This document shows, piece after piece, positions 36,305-40,422 of a stretch of 40,422 nt of DNA. Numbering within the stretch: the first letter of the stretch is position 1; every line of letters starts with the position of its first letter. The translations under genes were made by a program, and so were the position numbers. Below the pieces are notes generated by a model. The model had not been told where the DNA came from. It did no database searches and saw only the letters and a list, made by a program, of their open reading frames with translations. The stretch covers positions 1 through 40,422 of IMG/VR virus record IMGVR_UViG_3300031999_000077; one strand, given 5' to 3'. The DNA comes from a virus.

Positions 36305-36868
36305 TTAAGCCAATTTCCCGACGGAGCTCCCCGCCATCATCTCCGCAAGCCTGAGGACCGCTGGTTTCTGCATCATGGCCGAAAGGATCGGCTCCCGCTG
36401 CTCGATGATCGAGGTAAACCACTTCGAAGGCGGGATGACAACATTAAGCTTTGACTTCTTAGTAAGCGCGAGCCACTTGTACCGTTCTTCTCCCCACTTG
36501 GAGTACATAAACCAGGCCCATCCTCGCATCCGTTTCGTGACGGTCGGGTGGGTTGTCCCGCCCTTGTCCTGAATGCTGGCATAGGGAACCGTTTGCTTGC
36601 CCCCGATCCCCGTCCCGATGGCGATGGTCCAGCGCTCGTCGCCCACGGCAATGACCTTTCCAATATTGCGCATCATCTGGCTCGTCTTTTTTGCGTGATG
36701 AACGCGAACCGATATCTGCCTGTCCCTCGCCGAATCCATGAGTGCCTTGATCGTCTGGGAAGTCCAATCTGTGGCCTGATATTTATGCGCTTTGGGGAGT
36801 GCCTTCAGGATTTCTGTCTTTCGGATTGCGCCCGCGAAGTCCGCCTTGAGTCCGATTCCGGTTGTCAT
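36305..36868 (-). CDS. HK97 gp10-like head-tail protein
   Basis: 187 residues. The segment TVPYASIQDKGGTTHPTVT and the N-terminal helical region (KALPKAHKYQATDWTSQTIKALM) match the HK97 gp10 family, whose typical motif is 'YA.i.E.Gg'. These proteins complete the head-tail junction. ATG 36868 overlaps the upstream TGA (ATGA), so the longer frame to 36982 is not used. A Trp/Tyr-rich C-terminal half (RGWAWFMYSKWGEERYKWL) is longer than usual for the family. Confidence 0.75.
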   Translation of the reverse strand: MTTGIGLKADFAGAIRKTEILKALPKAHKYQATDWTSQTIKALMDSARDRQISVRVHHAKKTSQMMRNIGKVIAVGDERWTIAIGTGIGGKQTVPYASIQDKGGTTHPTVTKRMRGWAWFMYSKWGEERYKWLALTKKSKLNVVIPPSKWFTSIIEQREPILSAMMQKPAVLRLAEMMAGSSVGKLA

Positions 36869-37782
36869 AGTATTGGCCTTTGATACTTCGCAACGATCCC
36901 CAACTGCGCCTTCGTCAATGCGCCCTCCGTATTGACCGAGGTGATGGATCCGTCCCCGAACGTCCTGCTGGTTTCCCCCCACTCCTGGCCCTTCATCGTC
37001 TTATATTTCCGGGCGATGAGTTCATGTGCGATCAGGATAATGTCAACCGGGATTGTCATATAGCCGGCCTGATAATTGACCGTGAAGTTGCCCGATCCCT
37101 TTTCCCAAACACCGTCATTGAGTTGGAGCGCAAAACATTGAGGACCGGGAGAGATGACGAAATCCTCGTCGTCGCCTTCCGTGTAAATATTGCCATCCTT
37201 ATCGACTACAGAAATGATTACTGCGATCGGCCAATTCGGGAGATACAATAACGACGATCCTCGTCCGCTCGCTTTTCCCTCATCGCCGACCCGGTAGGAG
37301 GTATAGGTCTTGGCGCCCGTCGAATTGGCGGTATCGGGATATCCGCAAAGGTTTGAAATGTCGATGGCTTTATTCGTTCCCGTATTCCACCGGATGGTAA
37401 AGTTCGATCCGGCGGCGATAGTGAATTTTCCCGTGATAGTCGAATAGACACAGGTATAAGTGAACGCCTTCCCAGGCGCCGTGTTCAGGGCCGCCGCAAT
37501 AGCCGTAGCCAATGTCGTGCCTGTATACGTCCCGGCGGTCACAGTCGCAATCAGTTCCGCCCCGCCCTCATCGAAGTTGATTTTATTATTTAGAGCACTG
37601 ACGACGAATGACAATCCGGCTTTCGCCGTATAGAATGCCCGCTCAATACAGCAGCCGATCTCGCGCTCGATCTGCTCGGACACGGCCGAGATGATCGTCG
37701 GCAGAATTGCGTCCCAGGTAGTGATCGTCTCGCCCGGCCAGAGATATGTCTTGACATCCGCCAGGGTTATTAGGTCCGGCAT
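36865..37782 (-). CDS. head-tail connector gp6-like with inserted domain
   Basis: 305 residues. The N-terminus (LITLADVKTYLWPGETITTWD, IISAVSEQIEREIGCCIERA) and C-terminus (TIPVDIILIAHELIARKY) fit phage gp6-like connectors. Between about residues 58 and 170 an extra domain is inserted (NNKINFDEGGAE, GTYTGTTLATAIAAALN, FTIRWNTGTNKAIDI, KTYTSYRV). The same domain appears in the larger tail tube paralogue. GGAGGAAAAA precedes ATG 37782. Connector plus decoration domain is inferred; the insertion is visible by alignment of the two proteins. Confidence 0.78.
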   Translation of the reverse strand: MPDLITLADVKTYLWPGETITTWDAILPTIISAVSEQIEREIGCCIERAFYTAKAGLSFVVSALNNKINFDEGGAELIATVTAGTYTGTTLATAIAAALNTAPGKAFTYTCVYSTITGKFTIAAGSNFTIRWNTGTNKAIDISNLCGYPDTANSTGAKTYTSYRVGDEGKASGRGSSLLYLPNWPIAVIISVVDKDGNIYTEGDDEDFVISPGPQCFALQLNDGVWEKGSGNFTVNYQAGYMTIPVDIILIAHELIARKYKTMKGQEWGETSRTFGDGSITSVNTEGALTKAQLGIVAKYQRPIL

Positions 37783-38012
37783 TTTTTCCTCCGCGAGCGC
37801 CCGGACTTTTCGGACGATGGTTCCGGGTTTATGGTCGTCGCCTTCGTCTCAGGAATGACATCAATCATCTTGTCCTCTTCGGCCAACCCGCCCTTGAGCC
37901 AGGATAGGGCCGTCGCCTCGTCGAGGTCCTCGGGAATACGTAGGACCGTCCCGCGCCGGATGCTACATAAATTCCGGGCAACGCCTTGTAACGTTCTAAT
38001 CCGCCGAATCAT
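37770..38012 (-). CDS. small head-region protein
   Basis: 80 residues starting MIRRIRTLQGVARNLCSIRRGTVL. The GTVLRIPEDLDEATALSWLKGGLAEED pattern (in pieces) fits small phage head-region proteins and resembles a tail-region protein at 26369-26563. The Ser/Lys/Arg-rich C-terminus is probably disordered. GGAGGCAGA lies before ATG 38012. Head-completion accessory is plausible from position. Confidence 0.65.
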   Translation of the reverse strand: MIRRIRTLQGVARNLCSIRRGTVLRIPEDLDEATALSWLKGGLAEEDKMIDVIPETKATTINPEPSSEKSGRSRRKKCRT

Positions 38013-38031
38013 TCTGCCTCCAGGAGAAAGT

Positions 38032-38056
38032 GGGGGAGGGCCTTTCGACCCCCCCC
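38032..38056 (-). terminator. GC-rich hairpin after the capsid genes
   Basis: GGGGGAGG (38032-38039) can pair with CCCCCCCC (38049-38056) using one G-U, with a 9-base loop. It lies in the 72-base gap behind the capsid-associated gene. On the minus strand the following bases are ACTTTCT, not a U-run. A partial terminator or mRNA-stability element that favours capsid expression is plausible; the G/C runs could also be chance. Confidence 0.35.
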
Positions 38057-38084
38057 GACTTGAATTACCTTTTCGTGCGCTTTC

Positions 38085-38870
38085 TCAGGGCGCGAGTTGG
38101 AGCTGATAGAACTGGTCGCCGCCGCCCGAGGTCATCGTGATAACGAACCCGGCGAGCTGTGCACCATTGGTCGTGAGGGAAGCGCCGTTGATGAGGGCGC
38201 CGTCCCCGTTGAAGAAGACTGCCCTGTCGGCGGAAGCCGCTCCAGGAATGGCGCTCATGGCCGTCCCGAAGCAAGGCCCCCAAGTCTGGCCCCAGAAATA
38301 GTAGCCGCTCGTGACGGGGATGAGGGGAACGCACACCATCGACGCATAGGCCGAGGTGGTGAAGATGATGGCTGCATAGGGGTTCGGCCAGATGGTGACG
38401 AATGTGGAAGCGGGAACGGCGAAGGGCAGACCCTCGTATAGAGTGATGTGGACATGGTCGTCGCCAGCGAGGGCCCCCTCGCTGTCCTTGATCTTGAGCA
38501 TCTGGTAGATCCCGCTGATGAGGTTCATGATCCAGACATAGCCGTTCTGGTAATAGTGCGCGGCCCGGGTCGCGGTGTCCTCGATGCGGAGTTCGGTTTC
38601 CCCGACGGCATAGATCGCCGCATAGGTGTTGACTCCCGTGTCCGCGATCGAGTTGTGGCCCGCCTTCATGGCGACGGCGGTCGTGCCTGCCGCGAGGCAG
38701 TAGTAGAACGTCCGATCGCCATGCTGATAGCGGGTGCCGATCGGATAGTTCTGGATGGCACTCTGCTCATAGACTGACTGGTGAGGCCGCCCGGAAAGAG
38801 GCGGGGCCGACAGGATGTGCTCTGTGACGACTCCTGTGGACCCAAGGATGGGAATATAATGCGCGTTCAT
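38085..38870 (-). CDS. probable capsid-associated/cement protein
   Basis: 261 residues. Starts MNAHYIPILGSTGVVTEHIL; contains TRYQHGDRTFYYCLAAGT and several aromatic-rich strands (GYYFWGQTWGPCFG, GYVWIMNLISGIYQML). Proteins with 'G..F.Y.....t' and 'QTWGPc' patterns follow the major capsid gene in related phages and are presumed capsid decoration or structural proteins. The repeating glycine/aromatic motifs fit. AAGGAGAAAAC precedes ATG 38870. Virion role inferred from order. Confidence 0.65.
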   Translation of the reverse strand: MNAHYIPILGSTGVVTEHILSAPPLSGRPHQSVYEQSAIQNYPIGTRYQHGDRTFYYCLAAGTTAVAMKAGHNSIADTGVNTYAAIYAVGETELRIEDTATRAAHYYQNGYVWIMNLISGIYQMLKIKDSEGALAGDDHVHITLYEGLPFAVPASTFVTIWPNPYAAIIFTTSAYASMVCVPLIPVTSGYYFWGQTWGPCFGTAMSAIPGAASADRAVFFNGDGALINGASLTTNGAQLAGFVITMTSGGGDQFYQLQLAP

Positions 38871-38893
38871 GTTTTCTCCTTCTTGCCGTGCGC

Positions 38894-40081
38894 TTACGGC
38901 TCAATCAGAATTGCCAGGGCGGTGGGCCTGATGACCGATCCGCCGACGCGCCGCGATGCCAGGAAGCCCACCAGGCCGGCGGTCGCGTAAAGCTCGGTCA
39001 GCCGCTGGATGGTCATCCCGACCCTGTCGATGATGCGGTAGGCCGCCTTGAAGTCACCGAAGACGACGACTCGCTGATTGGCGCCAGTAAATGTAGGCAT
39101 GGAATCGCATGCCACGACGCCATAACCCATCAGGAGGTTGGGTTTGCCAACCTGGAGCGAGGGTTCCCAGAGATACCGACCCGTAGGAACGTCCAGGAGT
39201 TGCCGAAGCGCGAGTTCGATCTGGGAGTGCATGACGAAAGTCGCCCTTGTCCGATACTGAGCCGGGAGTGTATAGATGAGGTCCAGGATGTCATTCATGA
39301 CGATGGCGCCGGCGCCAGCCAGGGCATGCGTCGGTACACCAGCAGCCGCCGGAAGAAATCCAGCCGGCTGTTGAGTTGCATGACCCGTGCCATTGACGAA
39401 GGCCGCCTCTTCCAGATCAGCCGATGCGCGCGCAAAGCTGTCTGATACAACGGGTTCAAGCGAAATGTCACTGTCACTCAGTTCGTCTTTCCCGACTTTG
39501 GTCAGGCCTTCGAGGTCTTCGACATACTGCCAGGTCTCGGTCGGCACGAGAGTCGTTTCGGGCGGAGCTCCGCCGAGTTCGAGTTTGCCCCATCCAACCT
39601 GAACCTCGCTGATCCCCCGCAACCGGATTCTATCTCTCGTGATAGTCCGCACTGAGCAGAGGGGCCGGATGACATTGAGCTGTGGAAGTGCCCGCATGAT
39701 CTCCGTCTCGATCTCTTCAGGAACGAGAATCTCGCCCGTGGCGTCTTCCACGAGTGCCTTCCGCTCGAGGTTGAAATAGGCCGCGGCCTTTTCGTCGAGT
39801 TTGAATTCTCCCGTTCGCATGAACTGGAAGAAGGCCTTTTTGTATTCGGCCTTGCCGTCGCTTTTGTCCCCACCCTCGACGGTGAGAACGGGCTTTTTCA
39901 GTTTGGCGATCTCGGTATTGATCTCGACCATCCGGGCCTCGATCTTTGCCGAGAATGCCTGAAAGTCGGACGCCAGGAGCTTGCCTTCGATCTTCTTCTC
40001 GTTGGCCGCCCGTTCGTCCTTGACGAGTTTGAAGAGTTCAGCCTTATACTCTTCTTCTTTTTTTTCAATTTCTGTGCTCAT
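38894..40081 (-). CDS. HK97-fold major capsid protein
   Basis: 395 residues. A charged coiled-coil delta domain (1-100: EKKEEEYKAELFKLVKDERA) is followed by the HK97 core: DATGEILVPEEIETEIMRAL, EDLEGLTKVGKDELSDSD, NATGHATQQPAGFL style loop (VNGTGHATQQPAGF), RTRATFVMHSQIELALRQL, GRYLWEPSLQVGKPNLLMGY and VVFGDFKAAYRIIDR, ending with a hydrophobic strand. The order protease-capsid confirms the assignment, with the delta domain probably removed by the protease. ATG 40081 follows the protease stop immediately (TAAATG). The capsid lattice is T-number unknown. Confidence 0.95.
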   Translation of the reverse strand: MSTEIEKKEEEYKAELFKLVKDERAANEKKIEGKLLASDFQAFSAKIEARMVEINTEIAKLKKPVLTVEGGDKSDGKAEYKKAFFQFMRTGEFKLDEKAAAYFNLERKALVEDATGEILVPEEIETEIMRALPQLNVIRPLCSVRTITRDRIRLRGISEVQVGWGKLELGGAPPETTLVPTETWQYVEDLEGLTKVGKDELSDSDISLEPVVSDSFARASADLEEAAFVNGTGHATQQPAGFLPAAAGVPTHALAGAGAIVMNDILDLIYTLPAQYRTRATFVMHSQIELALRQLLDVPTGRYLWEPSLQVGKPNLLMGYGVVACDSMPTFTGANQRVVVFGDFKAAYRIIDRVGMTIQRLTELYATAGLVGFLASRRVGGSVIRPTALAILIEP

Positions 40082-40422
40082 TTAGAGTACCTCCATGAAA
40101 ATTTCGTGAACCCGCTTAATTGCACGGGTTCTGGCTTCGAGCAGTTGGATTATCTCCGTGTTGCTCGGGTTATCCTTCATCTCCGGGATGAGATTGGGGT
40201 TTCCCGTATCTCCGCCCGGTTCGATGATTTCCGTTTTCACTTCGTCCGCGATAGCGCCTGGACACGCCTGGAATACACAGGGAGAAATCTCCCAAAGTTT
40301 CGCCTCTATTAGGTGACGATATCCCGTCTCCTTATCTGGTTCATCGCGGACGGTCTGGAATCCGATACTCAATCCCGTGACTGCGCCTTGACGCATGAGT
40401 GACCGAATCTCGCGCCCGCGCT
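40082..40422 (-). CDS. HK97-type prohead protease, C-terminal part (partial)
   Basis: The frame is open to the right window edge and lacks its N-terminus. The visible part starts REIRSLMRQGAVTGLSIGF; GLSIGF carries the catalytic Ser of the HK97/U35 prohead protease family, and LIEAKLWEISPC is the typical strand after it. The catalytic His lies in the missing N-terminal part. The C-terminus is a charged helix. It processes the capsid protein encoded next. An internal ATG at 40396 is not a likely start since conserved residues lie upstream. Confidence 0.88.
   Translation of the reverse strand, partial: RGREIRSLMRQGAVTGLSIGFQTVRDEPDKETGYRHLIEAKLWEISPCVFQACPGAIADEVKTEIIEPGGDTGNPNLIPEMKDNPSNTEIIQLLEARTRAIKRVHEIFMEVL

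Noticed and set aside
1-40422. tRNA genes, integrase and attachment sites
   Set aside because: No cloverleaf-like segment with a CCA or typical TpsiC arm, and no tyrosine or serine recombinase motif was seen. Short motifs could be missed without a covariance search.

Overview
The window is a contiguous piece of a tailed-phage (siphovirus-like) genome. It could be a free phage or a prophage, but no integrase, attachment site or host gene is visible. Every supported gene lies on the minus strand, so transcription runs from right to left. Genes are packed tightly, with many ATGA, GTGA or TAATG stop/start overlaps and strong AGGAGG-type ribosome sites. The host cannot be named from sequence. Shine-Dalgarno use, sigma70-like promoters, a Sec signal peptide and a lipobox all indicate a bacterium. 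The secreted beta-helix protein with Hydin-like and TIG-like domains resembles proteins of environmental bacteria, so a metagenomic origin is plausible.

Reading in the direction of transcription, the right end (40422-35802) is the head module: the 3' part of an HK97-type prohead protease, major capsid protein, a probable capsid-associated protein, head-tail connector genes and an HK97-gp10-like gene, then a small exported protein. A single 6.3 kb gene (35751-29458) follows. It encodes a very large right-handed beta-helix protein with its own signal peptide and sits inside the structural operon. Next come fibre or adaptor proteins, including one with fourteen copies of a 22-residue repeat. The tail module (27044-17106) holds a tail terminator candidate, two paralogous tail tube proteins, a tail assembly chaperone pair joined by a -1 frameshift, the tape measure, a distal tail candidate and a five-FN3 tail tip protein. 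The late block closes with a structural protein, a glycoside-hydrolase-like protein and two small membrane proteins (17106-15103).

Two sigma70-type promoters near 15.0 and 14.25 kb start the early block. It holds an HNH nuclease, a Cas4/RecB-like nuclease, a gp3/RDF-like DNA-binding protein and a coiled-coil recombination-module protein. It also holds a DnaD-like replisome organizer and a probable helicase-loader-type protein. Two of these proteins end in SSB-like acidic tips. From 9.1 to 4.4 kb is a dense array of small accessory genes, many with CxxC knuckles, including a recently duplicated family and a freestanding HNH endonuclease. From 4.35 kb to the left edge are an XRE regulator, an endonuclease VII, an M15 peptidase endolysin, a small lipoprotein, a metallophosphoesterase, a holin-like protein and the first codons of a probable small-terminase-type gene.

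The left edge points into the terminase genes and the right edge begins inside the protease. The missing genes (large terminase, portal, protease N-terminus) are exactly those expected between them. This suggests the window is most of a circularly permuted genome lacking only a few kilobases. The most notable observations are the secreted giant beta-helix in the virion operon, one inserted domain shared by a head connector and a tail tube protein, the A AAA AAC frameshift site, the paired promoter/operator repeats around the HNH cassette, a structured early leader, and several small coding genes under 60 codons.
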